Below, in pieces: positions 17,655 through 27,318 of a stretch of DNA of 64,000 bases. The stretch is from the NCBI GenBank assembly GCA_963763575.1, contig CAVXPD010000026.1, positions 1 to 64,000 on the forward strand, written 5' to 3'. The notes beneath the pieces are model-generated. The model saw nothing but the letters and a program-made list of their open reading frames with translations, was not told the DNA's origin and ran no database searches. The translations under genes were made by a program, and so were the position numbers. This DNA comes from Bog-473 sp963763575 (GTDB lineage Bacteria > Actinomycetota > Acidimicrobiia > Acidimicrobiales > RAAP-2). The number at the start of each line of letters is the position of its first letter. Position 1 is the first letter of the stretch.

Positions 17655-19063
17655 CGGGGCATCGTACCCGGCTCGCCCCGCGCGTCCTCCCGGCCGTGCA
17701 CTCTGACCAGCGCCTCGGCCAGCGTGCGCACGCCGTGGACGACCAGGCCCGATGGTGCCGCGTCGTGCGCGACCGACGCCGGGACGAGCGCGTGCCGGAA
17801 CCCTGCCCGCTGCGCCTCCACCAGCCGCCGGTCGGCGCCCGCGACCGTCCGGACCTCGCCCGCCAGCCCGAGCTCTCCGAACGCGACCACGTCGGGCGGG
17901 ATCGCCCGGCCGTCGACGACCGAGGCCATGGCCAGCGCGAGCGCGAGATCGGCGGCCGGCTCGGTCACCGAGATGCCACCGACCGCGGCCACGAAGAAGT
18001 CCGCACCGGGCGGGATCTTCACGGCCGTGCGGCAGGCGAGCACTGCGACGAGCAGGTGCGCCCGGGCGCCGTCGATGCCGAGGCAATTGGGTCGCGCCCC
18101 GGAGGCGGCGCCCGCGCCGAGCAGCGCCTGGACCTCGACGAGGAGCGGCCGACGTCCCTGGAGGACGGGCACGACGACGCTGCCCGGGACGCCTTCCATC
18201 CGGTCACCCAGCATGAGGGGGCCGGGGTCCGGGACGGCCCGCAGGCCGTCGTCGCGCATCTCGAAGATCCCGACCTCCCCGGTGGGCCCGAAGCGGTGCT
18301 TGACCGACGTGAGCACTCGCAGCGCGTGATGCCGGTCCCCGTCGAAGGACAACACGGTGTCGACCAGGTGCTCGACGGCACGCGGCCCGGCCGGGTCGCC
18401 GTCCTTGGTGACGTGGCCGACCAGGAGCAGGGGAACCCCGCTCGACTTCGCCAGCCGGGTGAGACGCTCCACGCACGCACGCACTTGCGCCGGGCTGCCC
18501 GCCGCCTGTGGGAGCGCCGGGTCGGACACCGACTGGAGCGAGTCCACCACGACGATGGCCGGACGATGGCGCTCGACCGCCGCTTCGATCGCCTCGACGT
18601 CGGGCCCCTCGAGCGCCAGCAGGTGCGCCGGGACCCGCCCGATGCGACCGGCCCGCCCGCGTACCTGGGCCAGCGACTCCTCGGCCGAGGCGAGCATGAC
18701 GTCCACCCCGGTCGACGCCAGGGCGGCGAGGACCTGGAACAGGAGCGTCGACTTGCCGATGCCGGGTGGGCCGAACAGCAGCGTGGCCGAGCCCGTGACC
18801 AGGCCGCCCGCCATCACCCGGTCGAGCTCGGCCACCCCGGTCGGCAGCGGCTGCGCCGCGTCGGTGGAGACGTCGCGCAGCGCCACCGGCGCGGGCGCGG
18901 GCGCGACCATCCGCCGGCGCGACGCGGCGATGCCCACGGCGGCGAACGTGTTCCAGTCCCCGCACGCCGGGCAGCGACCGACCCAACGCGGCGACGTGGC
19001 CGCGCACGCCGCACATTGGAAGAGGACGTCGGCGCGGGCGCGGGGGCGGGTCGCCGTGGCCAT
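17621..19063 (-). CDS. radA: DNA repair protein RadA
   Basis: A 480-residue RecA-related ATPase that drives branch migration and processes recombination intermediates. Domains: N-terminal C4 zinc finger (CAACAATSPRWVGRCPACG, residues about 17-35), ATPase core with Walker A LFGPPGIGKSTLL, Walker B IVVVDSLQSV, and a C-terminal Lon-protease-like domain (DFFVAAVGGISVTEPAADLA). The signature KNRFG motif reads KHRFG here. ATG 19063 begins MATATRPRARADVLFQC. First gene of a minus-strand group with disA. Confidence 0.95.
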   Translation of the reverse strand: MATATRPRARADVLFQCAACAATSPRWVGRCPACGDWNTFAAVGIAASRRRMVAPAPAPVALRDVSTDAAQPLPTGVAELDRVMAGGLVTGSATLLFGPPGIGKSTLLFQVLAALASTGVDVMLASAEESLAQVRGRAGRIGRVPAHLLALEGPDVEAIEAAVERHRPAIVVVDSLQSVSDPALPQAAGSPAQVRACVERLTRLAKSSGVPLLLVGHVTKDGDPAGPRAVEHLVDTVLSFDGDRHHALRVLTSVKHRFGPTGEVGIFEMRDDGLRAVPDPGPLMLGDRMEGVPGSVVVPVLQGRRPLLVEVQALLGAGAASGARPNCLGIDGARAHLLVAVLACRTAVKIPPGADFFVAAVGGISVTEPAADLALALAMASVVDGRAIPPDVVAFGELGLAGEVRTVAGADRRLVEAQRAGFRHALVPASVAHDAAPSGLVVHGVRTLAEALVRVHGREDARGEPGTMPRWSTVPAAASR

Positions 19064-19121
19064 GGCGGCACGCTAGGGGAGGGATGTCACAGCGGCGGTC
19101 GAGAGGTGCCAGGCTCACCAC

Positions 19122-20108
19122 ATGGACGCGCCCTCGCCCGCCGAGCGCCGCGACTGGGCCGGGCGGCTCGGCGACGACGAGCTGGCGCGCCGGCTCAGCA
19201 GCGGACTCTCGTGCCTCCGCGCCACCGAGGGGCGGGCGCCCCGGACGCCCCGCTGCCTGAAGGGCTGGGTCCGGGTGGCCGCGTGGAACGCACAGCGCGG
19301 CCGTCGCGTCGACCATGCGGCGGCACTGGTGCGGGCGGGTGACGCCGACATCGTGCTGCTCTCCGAGGTCGACTCGGGCATGGCGCGCACGAAGAACGCC
19401 GACGTCGCCGCCGGACTCGCCGCTGCGCTGGGCGACGACTACGGCTACGCCTACGGCGTGGAGTTCGTGGAGCTCGGGCTGGGTGACGTCGAGGAGCGCG
19501 ACGCCACCGGACCTGCCGCCCACAACGCGCGCGGCCTGCACGGCAATGCGGTCGTGGCGCGGACCGCACTGGCCGACACCGTCGCGGTCCGGCTCGACGA
19601 CGGCACGCGTTGGTTCGGCCCGAGCTCGCCCGAACCGCGCCTGGGCGGGCGCATGGCACTGCTCGTGACCGTCGAGCTGGACGGCGTGCCGGTGCGGCTG
19701 GCGTCGACCCACCTGGAGAACGTGGCCGACCCGGCGGGCCGGGCGGCCCAGTTCGACGTTCTCCTGGACGCGCTCGGGCCTGGCCGGGCGCTTGTCGGCG
19801 GCGACCTCAACACGTTCGGCACGAGCTTCGACGAGATCCTCGACCGGTCGTTGACCCGCCGGCTCCACGCGGCCGAGCCGGGCCGCTTCGTGTGGCCGGT
19901 GGGACACGAGCCGCTCTTCGCGGCGGCGGCCGAGCGCGGGTTTCGCTGGGAGGCGGCCAACCTGGCGGCGGCCACCACGTCGCACGGGCCGCTCAAGCTC
20001 GACTGGCTGTTGACCCGCGGGCTCGAGGCCCGCGCGCCCGCGGTGCTCGACGCCACCGGGCTGTCGGACCATCACCTCGTGACGGCGGACGTGCGGGTCG
20101 AGCGATGA
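19122..20108 (+). CDS. Endonuclease/exonuclease/phosphatase-family protein
   Basis: A 328-residue metal-dependent EEP-superfamily hydrolase (the DNase I/sphingomyelinase fold). The core motifs are all present: VAAWNAQRG (Asn), IVLLSEVDSG (metal-binding Glu), LASTHLENVAD (His), LVGGDLNTFG (Asp/Asn) and the terminal GLSDHHLVTADV (Asp-His). No signal peptide or membrane anchor is evident, so it is probably cytoplasmic. The substrate (nucleic acid, phospholipid or phosphoester) cannot be told. The stop codon overlaps the ATG of the GNAT gene, so the two are co-translated. Confidence 0.85.
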   Translation: MDAPSPAERRDWAGRLGDDELARRLSSGLSCLRATEGRAPRTPRCLKGWVRVAAWNAQRGRRVDHAAALVRAGDADIVLLSEVDSGMARTKNADVAAGLAAALGDDYGYAYGVEFVELGLGDVEERDATGPAAHNARGLHGNAVVARTALADTVAVRLDDGTRWFGPSSPEPRLGGRMALLVTVELDGVPVRLASTHLENVADPAGRAAQFDVLLDALGPGRALVGGDLNTFGTSFDEILDRSLTRRLHAAEPGRFVWPVGHEPLFAAAAERGFRWEAANLAAATTSHGPLKLDWLLTRGLEARAPAVLDATGLSDHHLVTADVRVER

Positions 20109-20620
20109 GTGCGACGGTGTGCCCGATGCGGCCGGGCGACGAGGACGCCGTGCTGGACCTCGTGTTCGCCGCCTTTAGCGGTCCCGGTCGTGACGGCCAC
20201 GAGGAGGTCGGCATCGTCCGCCGCACCTGGCAGTGCTCGGCGCCCGACGTCAGGCTCGAGCTCGTCGCCCTGGCCGACGACGCCGTCGTCGCCCACTTGG
20301 CTGCCGTCCCCGGCCGCCTGGACGGACGTGCGGCCGACGTGGCGGGCGTCGCGCCGGTGTGCGTCGCGCCGGCCCACCAACGAAGGGGCGTGGGTTCGGC
20401 GCTCATGGGTGAGCTGATCGCCAACGCGGAGGCCCGCGGCTGGCCTCTGCTCGTGCTGCTGGGCGAACCCGACTACTACGGCCGCTTCGGCTTCCGGCCG
20501 GCGGGCCTGCTCGGCCTGCACTATGCGCCGGCCGGGCGTGACGACCCGCATTTCCAGGCGCGTCGGCTCCTCGATGACGGCGTGTCTCGCCGCGGCGAGT
20601 TCAGCTACTGCTGGGAGTGA
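20105..20620 (+). CDS. GNAT-family N-acetyltransferase
   Basis: A 171-residue acetyltransferase. The acetyl-CoA binding motif is VCVAPAHQRRGVGSALMGEL, preceded by a beta strand (AGVAPVCV) and followed by LLGEPDYYGRFGFRPA, a segment typical of the YhbS-like subgroup. Substrate unknown. ATG 20105 overlaps the preceding gene's stop (ATGA). Convergent with clpC, 21 bases away. Confidence 0.88.
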   Translation: MSATVCPMRPGDEDAVLDLVFAAFSGPGRDGHEEVGIVRRTWQCSAPDVRLELVALADDAVVAHLAAVPGRLDGRAADVAGVAPVCVAPAHQRRGVGSALMGELIANAEARGWPLLVLLGEPDYYGRFGFRPAGLLGLHYAPAGRDDPHFQARRLLDDGVSRRGEFSYCWE

Positions 20621-20641
20621 CGCCGGGGGACCGGCGCCGCG

Positions 20642-23155
20642 CTACTCCGCGTCGGCTCCGGCGCCGGCCAGCTCGAGCGGCGGGGGCTGCTCGACGCCCT
20701 GCACCGCGGTGAAGCTCAGCTGCGGGCCCTCGCCGTCGATGGGCGCCTGCTCGACGTCGATGACAACCGTCTCTCCGACGTGGAACTCCTTCCACAGGAT
20801 CCGCTCGGACAGGGGGTCCTCCACCAGTTGCTGGATGGCACGGCGCAGCGGCCGCGCCCCCAGCTGCGGGTCGTAGCCCCTCTCGGCCAGGAACGTGCGG
20901 GCCGCCGGCGTGAGCTCCAAACCGATGCCCTGGTCGGACAGCTGCTTGACCGTCCGCGCCATGAGGAGGTCGACGATCTCGGCCACCTCGGCCCTCGAGA
21001 GCTCGTGGAACACGATCACCTCGTCGATCCGGTTCAGGAACTCGGGACGGAAGTGGGCCTTGAGCGCCTCGTCCACCTTGGCCTTCATGCGCTCGTAGGT
21101 CACGGCCTCCGACGTCTTGGCGAAGCCCATGTTGGACTTGCGCAGGTCGGCGGTGCCGAGGTTCGACGTCATGATCAGCACGGTGTTCTTGAAGTCCACC
21201 GAGCGGCCCTGGGCGTCGGTCAGCCGGCCGTCCTCCAGGATCTGGAGCAGCGTGTTGAACACGTCGGGGTGCGCCTTCTCGACCTCGTCGAAGAGCACGA
21301 CCGAGAACGGCTTGCGCCGCACGGCCTCGGTGAGCTGGCCGCCCTCCTCGTAGCCGACGTAGCCCGGGGGCGAGCCGACCAGACGGCTCACGGTGTGCTT
21401 CTCCATGTACTCGGACATGTCGAGCTGGATCAGCGCGTCTTCGTCGTCGAAGAGGAACTCGGCCAGCGTCTTGGCCAGCTCGGTCTTCCCCACACCCGTC
21501 GGGCCCAAGAAGATGAACGAACCGCTCGGCCGCTTGGGGTCCTTCAGCCCGGCGCGGGTGCGGCGGATGGCACGCGACAGCGCCTTCAGCGCCTCCTCCT
21601 GGCCGATGACCCGCTTGTGGAGCTCCTCTTCCATGCGCAGGAGCTTGGCGGTCTCCTCCTCGGTGAGCCGGTAGACCGGGATGCCGGTCCAGGCGGCCAG
21701 CACCTCGGCGATGACCTCCTCGTCCACGACGTCGAAGAGGTCGACGCCGTCGGCGCGCAGCTCGGCCTCCTGGCTCTCCTTGATGTCCAGGCGCTCCTTC
21801 TCCTGCTCGGCCAGCTTCTTGGCCTGCTCGAAGGCGCCCTTCTCAATGGCGGCCTCCTTGTCGGCGCGCAGCCGGGTGATCTCCTCGTCGAGCTTCTTGG
21901 CGTCCGGCGGCGTGCTCATCCGGCGGATGCGCAGGCGGCTGCCCGCCTCGTCGATGAGGTCGATCGCCTTGTCCGGGAGGTAACGGTCGGCCAGGTAGCG
22001 GTCGGCCAGGTTGGCCGCGGCCACGAGCGCCTGGTCGGTGATGCTCACCGCGTGGTGCGACTCGTAGCGGTCGCGCAGGCCCTTGAGGATGTCGATGGTC
22101 AAGGCCACCGACGGCTGCTCGACCTTGACCGGCTGGAACCGCCGCTCCAGTGCGGCGTCCTTCTCGAGGTGCTTGCGGTACTCGTCGATCGTGGTGGCGC
22201 CGACGGTCTGCAACTCGCCGCGGGCGAGCATCGGCTTGAGGATGGACGCGGCGTCGATCGCGCCCTCGGCCGCACCGGCACCGACGAGCGTGTGGATCTC
22301 GTCGATGAAGAGCACGATGTCGCCGCGGGTGCGGATCTCCTTGAGGACCTTCTTCAGGCGCTCCTCGAAGTCGCCGCGGTAGCGGCTGCCCGCCACGAGC
22401 GCCCCGAGGTCGAGCGTGTAGAGCTGCTTGCCGGTCAGCGTCTCGGGCACGTCGTTGGCCACGATGCGCTGTGCGAGCCCCTCGACGATGGCCGTCTTGC
22501 CCACACCGGGCTCACCGATGAGGACGGGATTGTTCTTGGTACGGCGCGACAGCACCTGCATGACGCGTTCGATCTCTTTATGGCGTCCGATGACCGGATC
22601 GAGCTTCCCGTCGCGCGCGAGCTGCGTCAGATTGCGACCGAACTGGTCGAGCACCGGAGAGCCCGAGGGGCTGTCGCCCGAGCCCGCACCCTGGCTGGCG
22701 CCGACCGACTCCTTGCCCTGGTTGCCCGACATCAGCTGGATCACCTGCTGGCGCACCCGGCCCAGGTCCGCCCCGAGGCTGACGAGCACCGTGGCCGCGA
22801 CGCCTTCGCCCTCGCGCACGAGCCCGAGAAGCATGTGCTCGGTGCCGATGTAGCTGTGGCCGAGCTGCAGGGCCTCGCGCAAGGAGAGCTCGAGCACCTT
22901 CTTCGCGCGTGGCGTGAACGGAGGCGACCCGCTGGGAGCGGTGCCGGCCATGCCGATCGTCTCCTCGACCTTCTCGCGCACGGCCTCGAGCGAGATCCCG
23001 AGCGACTCGAGGGCCTTCGCGGCGACGCCCTCACCCTCGTGGATGAGCCCGAGGAGGATGTGTTCGGTCCCGATGAAGGAGTGGTTGAGGAGCCGCGCTT
23101 CCTCCTGCGCCAGCACCAACACCCTCCGTGCCCGGTCGGTGAAACGTTCGAACAC
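20642..23155 (-). CDS. clpC: ATP-dependent Clp protease ATP-binding subunit ClpC
   Basis: An 837-residue Hsp100 unfoldase that feeds proteins to ClpP. Domains: duplicated Clp N-domain (MFERFTDRARRVLVLAQEEA; second repeat FTPRAKKVLELSLREALQLG), AAA1 with Walker A GEPGVGKTAIVEGLA, a middle domain with a UVR-like coiled coil (EKGAFEQAKKLAEQEKE), AAA2 with Walker A GPTGVGKTELAKTLAE and VVLFDEVEKAHPDVF, and a C-terminal D2-small domain. Actinobacterial ClpC1 is usually essential. No CtsR repressor or McsAB genes accompany it. A second protein with only the N-domain is encoded at 47351-48148. Confidence 0.97.
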   Translation of the reverse strand: MFERFTDRARRVLVLAQEEARLLNHSFIGTEHILLGLIHEGEGVAAKALESLGISLEAVREKVEETIGMAGTAPSGSPPFTPRAKKVLELSLREALQLGHSYIGTEHMLLGLVREGEGVAATVLVSLGADLGRVRQQVIQLMSGNQGKESVGASQGAGSGDSPSGSPVLDQFGRNLTQLARDGKLDPVIGRHKEIERVMQVLSRRTKNNPVLIGEPGVGKTAIVEGLAQRIVANDVPETLTGKQLYTLDLGALVAGSRYRGDFEERLKKVLKEIRTRGDIVLFIDEIHTLVGAGAAEGAIDAASILKPMLARGELQTVGATTIDEYRKHLEKDAALERRFQPVKVEQPSVALTIDILKGLRDRYESHHAVSITDQALVAAANLADRYLADRYLPDKAIDLIDEAGSRLRIRRMSTPPDAKKLDEEITRLRADKEAAIEKGAFEQAKKLAEQEKERLDIKESQEAELRADGVDLFDVVDEEVIAEVLAAWTGIPVYRLTEEETAKLLRMEEELHKRVIGQEEALKALSRAIRRTRAGLKDPKRPSGSFIFLGPTGVGKTELAKTLAEFLFDDEDALIQLDMSEYMEKHTVSRLVGSPPGYVGYEEGGQLTEAVRRKPFSVVLFDEVEKAHPDVFNTLLQILEDGRLTDAQGRSVDFKNTVLIMTSNLGTADLRKSNMGFAKTSEAVTYERMKAKVDEALKAHFRPEFLNRIDEVIVFHELSRAEVAEIVDLLMARTVKQLSDQGIGLELTPAARTFLAERGYDPQLGARPLRRAIQQLVEDPLSERILWKEFHVGETVVIDVEQAPIDGEGPQLSFTAVQGVEQPPPLELAGAGADAE

Positions 23156-23340
23156 CCTGACCGCCTCTCCTTGCTTCTCGTGCTTCCCGAGCCAGTGTAC
23201 CTGTGGCCCTAGCGGAAACAGACCGCAGCCACGAGAGGCCTCACCAGGTGGGGGAGATACCTCCAGCGACCGTTTTCCCTGCGCATGGTCTCACCAGGCA
23301 GTTGTCGTCCTCACAGGGCGTTGACCTAACGTTGCTGGCA

Positions 23341-24315
23341 GTGAACCCGACGGAGGCCCTCGGCCTACCCCGCCTGCAAGAGGGCCTGCAGCGTCTGGAG
23401 CCCCTCCTCACGGCCTCCGTGGTGACGGGCGACGGGTTCCTCGACGAGGTCACGACCCATTTGATCGCCGCCGGCGGCAAGCGACTGCGGCCCCTGCTGG
23501 CGTTGGCGACGGCGACGGCGGGCGAGCGCGACCCCAGCGAGGACGACCTCATGGGCGGCGTCGCCGTCGAGCTGGTCCACCTGGCCTCGCTCTACCACGA
23601 CGACGTCATCGACGAGGCCGCCATCCGGCGCAACGTCGAGAGCGTCAACAGCCGCTTCGGGAACCTCGTCGCCATCGTGGCCGGCGACTACCTCTTGGCA
23701 CGCAGCGCCGGCATCGCGGCAAGCCTCGGTACCGAGATCGCCGCCTTGCTGGCCGACACGCTGGGCCGCCTGTGCCAGGGCCAGGTGACCGAGGTCCGCT
23801 CCTCGTACCAGATCGGACGCAGCCGCGACGACTACTTCAGTGCCATCAGCGGGAAGACCGCCGCGCTCATGGCCGCGTCTTCCCGCATCGGAGCCCTGAC
23901 CGGGCAGTTGCCGGCGGCCGAGATCGAGGCCTGCACCGAGTTCGGGCGTTGCTTCGGGATGGTCTTCCAGATCCGCGACGACATCTTGGACGTCACGGCC
24001 ACCGACGGGCAGCTGCAGAAGCCGGCCGGGCAGGATCTCGCCGAAGGCGTCTACACGCTGCCCGCCCTCGTGGCCCTGGCCGACCCCGACGCCGGGCCTG
24101 ACCTGCGGGCACTGCTCGGCCAGCCGCTGGCTCAGCCCGAACGGGACAAGGCCCGGGCGATCGTGATGGCGTCGAGTGGGGTCGGCGCCTCGGTGAAGGT
24201 GGCCCGCTCCTACGTCGCCGACGCACAAGCGGCCGCCGGCGGGATCGCCCGGCCCGAACTGCGGACGGGGCTCTCCCGCTTGGCGGCCGAACTGCTGAGC
24301 GACCTCCCGGGCTGA
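23341..24315 (+). CDS. Polyprenyl diphosphate synthase (E-type)
   Basis: A 324-residue prenyltransferase that lengthens allylic diphosphates with IPP. First aspartate-rich motif in LYHDDVIDEA, second in FQIRDDILDVTA; GGKRLRPLLALAT carries the diphosphate-binding Lys/Arg. It resembles octaprenyl/heptaprenyl synthases that make menaquinone side chains, but chain length cannot be predicted with confidence. GTG 23341 is preferred over upstream in-frame codons because the family start is close to NPTEALGLPRLQ. Divergent from clpC, with the 185-bp gap holding both promoters. It would use precursors supplied by the MEP enzymes IspD/IspF. Confidence 0.9.
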   Translation: MNPTEALGLPRLQEGLQRLEPLLTASVVTGDGFLDEVTTHLIAAGGKRLRPLLALATATAGERDPSEDDLMGGVAVELVHLASLYHDDVIDEAAIRRNVESVNSRFGNLVAIVAGDYLLARSAGIAASLGTEIAALLADTLGRLCQGQVTEVRSSYQIGRSRDDYFSAISGKTAALMAASSRIGALTGQLPAAEIEACTEFGRCFGMVFQIRDDILDVTATDGQLQKPAGQDLAEGVYTLPALVALADPDAGPDLRALLGQPLAQPERDKARAIVMASSGVGASVKVARSYVADAQAAAGGIARPELRTGLSRLAAELLSDLPG

Positions 24316-24361
24316 GACCGGGAGCCGCACGCCTCATGCGACGCGGAGGGACCCAGAAGGC

Positions 24362-24721
24362 CTAGGAGGTCGTCGCGCCGCTCGCGGACGTCCCGCACTT
24401 GGCCTCGATCTTGGCCAGCCGGGCGTTCACCTTGGCCTCGCGGTCCTGCACCTGCGTGATGCGCGCAGCGATGCGGTCGGCCAGCTTCGTGTTTCCGTCG
24501 GCCTTCGCCTTGGCCTCGCGGGCCTCGGCCTTCGGGAGACGCTGGGCGATCTTGCCTTCGATCGTGTGAATGCGGGCCTCGACCTTGGCGGCCTTGGCGC
24601 ACGTAGCGGCCGACGGGGTGCCGCTCGTGCCGGTGCTCGTGGTCGCCGCACCGGCGACACCGGCCACACCCACGGTCAGCGCACCGGCCACTGCCGTCCC
24701 TGCGATGATCCTGCGAAACAT
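24362..24721 (-). CDS. Small secreted helical protein
   Basis: 119 residues, unrecognised. ATG 24721 follows CCAAGGAGGACAG. Residues 1-26 (MFRRIIAGTAVAGALTVGVA and on through GVAGAA) form a Sec signal peptide ending in AGA-A. The mature part is charged and heptad-like (KVEARIHTIEGKIAQRL, REAKAKADGNTKLADRI, VNARLAKIEAKC), predicting a helical hairpin or coiled coil, with one cysteine near each end that could form a disulfide. Function unknown; an extracytoplasmic structural or binding role is likely. Confidence 0.75.
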   Translation of the reverse strand: MFRRIIAGTAVAGALTVGVAGVAGAATTSTGTSGTPSAATCAKAAKVEARIHTIEGKIAQRLPKAEAREAKAKADGNTKLADRIAARITQVQDREAKVNARLAKIEAKCGTSASGATTS

Positions 24722-25010
24722 CTGTCCTCCTTGGACCTGCGTGCGCTGCCTTGCGCACCTGCCGCCGCTCGACGGCACGATGCAATCTGACGCCCAGATG
24801 TGAGGGGGCTGTAAGGGCGGTGTGAGGGAGACCGCTTTTTTCTAAAAACCGCCGAAGAATCGCACCACGAAGTACGGAGCGACCGGACACGACCGGCGCA
24901 AGACGCGACCGGCGCAATCTACCTTGGGTTTTCTATAGAGCGAGGGTCTCTCTGTTCCGCACCGTCGACTGGATGGACCTGACCCATAGAGACGCCGGCC
25001 AGGACGAACC
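24722..25010. other. Gap downstream of lysS
   Basis: 289 bases between the end of lysS and the start of the secreted protein on the same strand. It contains an AT-rich patch near 24836-24848 and no open frame that looks coding. Probably holds the lysS-operon terminator and the promoter of the secreted protein; neither is clear by eye. Confidence 0.35.
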
Positions 25011-26468
25011 TCAGCCCCGTTCGGGCCGCAGCGTGGGAAAGGCGATCACCTCGCGGATGTTGGGCACGTCGGCAAAGAGCATCACGAGCCGGTCGATGCC
25101 GAGCCCGAAGCCCGACGTCGGCGGCAACCCGTACTCGAGCGCGCGGAGATAGTCCTCGTCGATCTCGACCGACTCCTCCTCGTCGCCTGCCCTCGCCTTC
25201 GCCGCCTGCGCCTCGAAGCGGGCGCGCTGGTCGTCGGGATCGGTCAGCTCGGTGAAGCCGTTGCCCAGCTCGCGCCCGGCGACGACGGGCTCGTAGCGTT
25301 CGACGAGCTCGGGGCCGTCGCGGTGACGCCGCGCCAGGGGTGACACCTCGGCCGGGTAGTCGGTGACGAACACCGGCCCCCACAGGTCGGTCTCGGTCGT
25401 CTTCTCGTAGACCTCGAGCACGATCTTCCCCGGCCCCCAGTCGTCCGCCACCTCGATCCCGATCTCGTCGGCCACCTTGACCAGGTCGGCCCGGGGCGCG
25501 CGCACGTCGAGCGTGATGCCGATGGCGTCGGCGATCAGCTCGGTCATCTGCGCCCGCCGCCACGGCGTCGCCAGCTCGAGCGCGCGCCCGCCGTAGGTGA
25601 GCGACGTCGTGCCGAGCAGGTCGGTGGCCAACCCGGCCACCAGCTCCTCGAAGACGACCATGGTGTCGGTGTAGTCGGCGTACGCCTGATACAGCTCGAG
25701 CATGGTGAACTCGGGGTTGTGGCGCGGCGAGATGCCCTCGTTGCGGAACACGCGCGCGATCTCGAAGACCTTGTCGAACCCGCCCACCACGAGCCGCTTG
25801 AGGAAGAGCTCGGGCGCGATGCGCAAGTAGAAGTCGCGGTCGAGCGCGTTGTAGTGCGTCACGAACGGGCGCGCCGTCGCGCCACCGGCGACGGCGTGCA
25901 GCACGGGCGTCTCCACCTCCACGAAACCCTGGTCCCACAGGCGGCGGCGGAGGTGGCGCACGATGTCGCTCCGGAGCTGCAAGATGTGCCGGCTCCGCTC
26001 GTTGGCCCACAGGTCGACCTCGCGCTGGCGGTAGCGCATCTCGGTGTCGGTCACGCCGCGCCACTTGTCGCCGAAGTTGCGCCGCGCCCGCGCCAGCAGC
26101 ACCCACTCGGAGACCTTGACCGACAACTCGCCCCGCTTGGTCCGCACGACCTCGCCCCGGGCCCCGATCCAGTCCCCGAGGTTGAGCTTCACGAACTGGT
26201 CGAATCGCTGCGTCACCGCGGCGAGCGCGAACAGCTGCACCGATCCCGAGTTGTCGCGCAGCTCCGAGAAGGCGAGCTTGCCCTGGGGCCGCGAGAGCAT
26301 GATGCGGCCGGCCACCCCGACGGTGACGCCGGACTCCTCTCCGGGGGCGAGCCCCGACCACCGCTCGATGATCTCGGCGGCCTGGTGCGTCCGGTCGAAA
26401 CGGTACGGGAGGTCGACTTCCGGCTCGTGGGTCGGGGCCGGGTCGTTCGCCGGGTTCGGGTCGGTCAC
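25011..26468 (-). CDS. lysS: Lysyl-tRNA synthetase, class II
   Basis: A 485-residue class IIb synthetase charging tRNA-Lys. The N-terminal OB anticodon-binding domain includes VTVGVAGRIMLSRPQGKLAF. Catalytic motif 2 is ARVFRNEGISPRHNPEFTML and motif 3 is GFGLGIDRLVMLF. The C-terminus LFADVPNIREVIAFPTLRPE is usual for the family. ATG 26468 overlaps the coaX stop by 4 bases (ATGA), making it the last gene of the long minus-strand run that begins with sigR. Confidence 0.97.
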   Translation of the reverse strand: MTDPNPANDPAPTHEPEVDLPYRFDRTHQAAEIIERWSGLAPGEESGVTVGVAGRIMLSRPQGKLAFSELRDNSGSVQLFALAAVTQRFDQFVKLNLGDWIGARGEVVRTKRGELSVKVSEWVLLARARRNFGDKWRGVTDTEMRYRQREVDLWANERSRHILQLRSDIVRHLRRRLWDQGFVEVETPVLHAVAGGATARPFVTHYNALDRDFYLRIAPELFLKRLVVGGFDKVFEIARVFRNEGISPRHNPEFTMLELYQAYADYTDTMVVFEELVAGLATDLLGTTSLTYGGRALELATPWRRAQMTELIADAIGITLDVRAPRADLVKVADEIGIEVADDWGPGKIVLEVYEKTTETDLWGPVFVTDYPAEVSPLARRHRDGPELVERYEPVVAGRELGNGFTELTDPDDQRARFEAQAAKARAGDEEESVEIDEDYLRALEYGLPPTSGFGLGIDRLVMLFADVPNIREVIAFPTLRPERG

Positions 26469-27316
26469 GAATTGACGTTGCGCTCGTAGACGATGCGCAG
26501 GCCGTGCAGGGTCAGCCAGGGCTCCACGTGCTCAATCGTGTCCGAATACGGGGCGATGAGCGAACTGAACCCCCCGGTGGCGACGACGGTCGACGGGCCG
26601 AGCTCCTCCATGAAACGCCGCGCCAGCGTGTCGACCAGCCCGGCGAACCCGTAGAGGGTCCCCGACTCGATCGACTCGACGGTCGAGCGGCCGATCACGC
26701 TGCGCGGCTCGACCAGCTCGACCCGGCGCAGCGCGGCGGCCTGCTGGTAGAGCGCTTCGAGGCTGATGGCCACGCCGGGCGTGATAGCGCCGCCGAGGTA
26801 CTCGCCCTTGGCGCTGATCGCCTCGACCGTGGTGGCCGTTCCCATGTCGACGACGATGCACGGCCCGCCGTAGAGGTCGTAGGCGCCCACGGCGTCGGCG
26901 ATGCGGTCCGCCCCGACCTCCTTGGGGTTGTCGTAGAGGATGGGCATACCGCTCTTGGTGCCGGGGCCGAGCACGACGCAGGGCACGTCGGAGAACCAGC
27001 GGGTCGCCATCTGGCGCAGCTCTTGGGTGACGTGGGGCACCGAGGAGCTGATGGCGATGCCGCTGACCGAGGGCGCGATGTCGAGGCCCTCCAGGTCGAG
27101 GAGCTGCGTGAGCAGCACGGCATGCTCGTCGGGTGTCCGGGTCGGCACCGTCGAGAGGCGCCAGTGGTGGGTGATGCCCGCCGGCGCCGTCGGGTCCCGC
27201 TCGGTGCCGATGCCGACTCCGACGCCGTCCTCGATCACGGGCACCGAGTCGGTGTCTTCGCGCGTGTAGAGGCCGATGACCGTCTCGGTGTTGCCGACGT
27301 CGATCACGAGCAGCAC
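26465..27316 (-). CDS. coaX: Type III pantothenate kinase
   Basis: A 283-residue enzyme for the first step of CoA synthesis (pantothenate to 4'-phosphopantothenate), of the ASKHA fold. The phosphate-binding strand LLVIDVGNTETVIGLY is at the N-terminus; later motifs are NPKEVGADRIADAVGAY, VVDMGTATTVEAIS and GGAITPGVAISLEALYQ. An insertion rich in Asp/Gly (residues about 22-45) lengthens the first hairpin. GTG 27316 lies 2 bases after the nadC stop. It works with PanC and PanD encoded upstream in the same run. Confidence 0.96.
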   Translation of the reverse strand: MLLVIDVGNTETVIGLYTREDTDSVPVIEDGVGVGIGTERDPTAPAGITHHWRLSTVPTRTPDEHAVLLTQLLDLEGLDIAPSVSGIAISSSVPHVTQELRQMATRWFSDVPCVVLGPGTKSGMPILYDNPKEVGADRIADAVGAYDLYGGPCIVVDMGTATTVEAISAKGEYLGGAITPGVAISLEALYQQAAALRRVELVEPRSVIGRSTVESIESGTLYGFAGLVDTLARRFMEELGPSTVVATGGFSSLIAPYSDTIEHVEPWLTLHGLRIVYERNVNS

Positions 27317-27318
27317 GT

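Noticed and set aside
20780..23212. 810-codon plus-strand frame
   Set aside because: Antisense to clpC; long shadow frames are expected in GC-rich genes, and its Leu/Arg/Gly-rich sequence has no motif.
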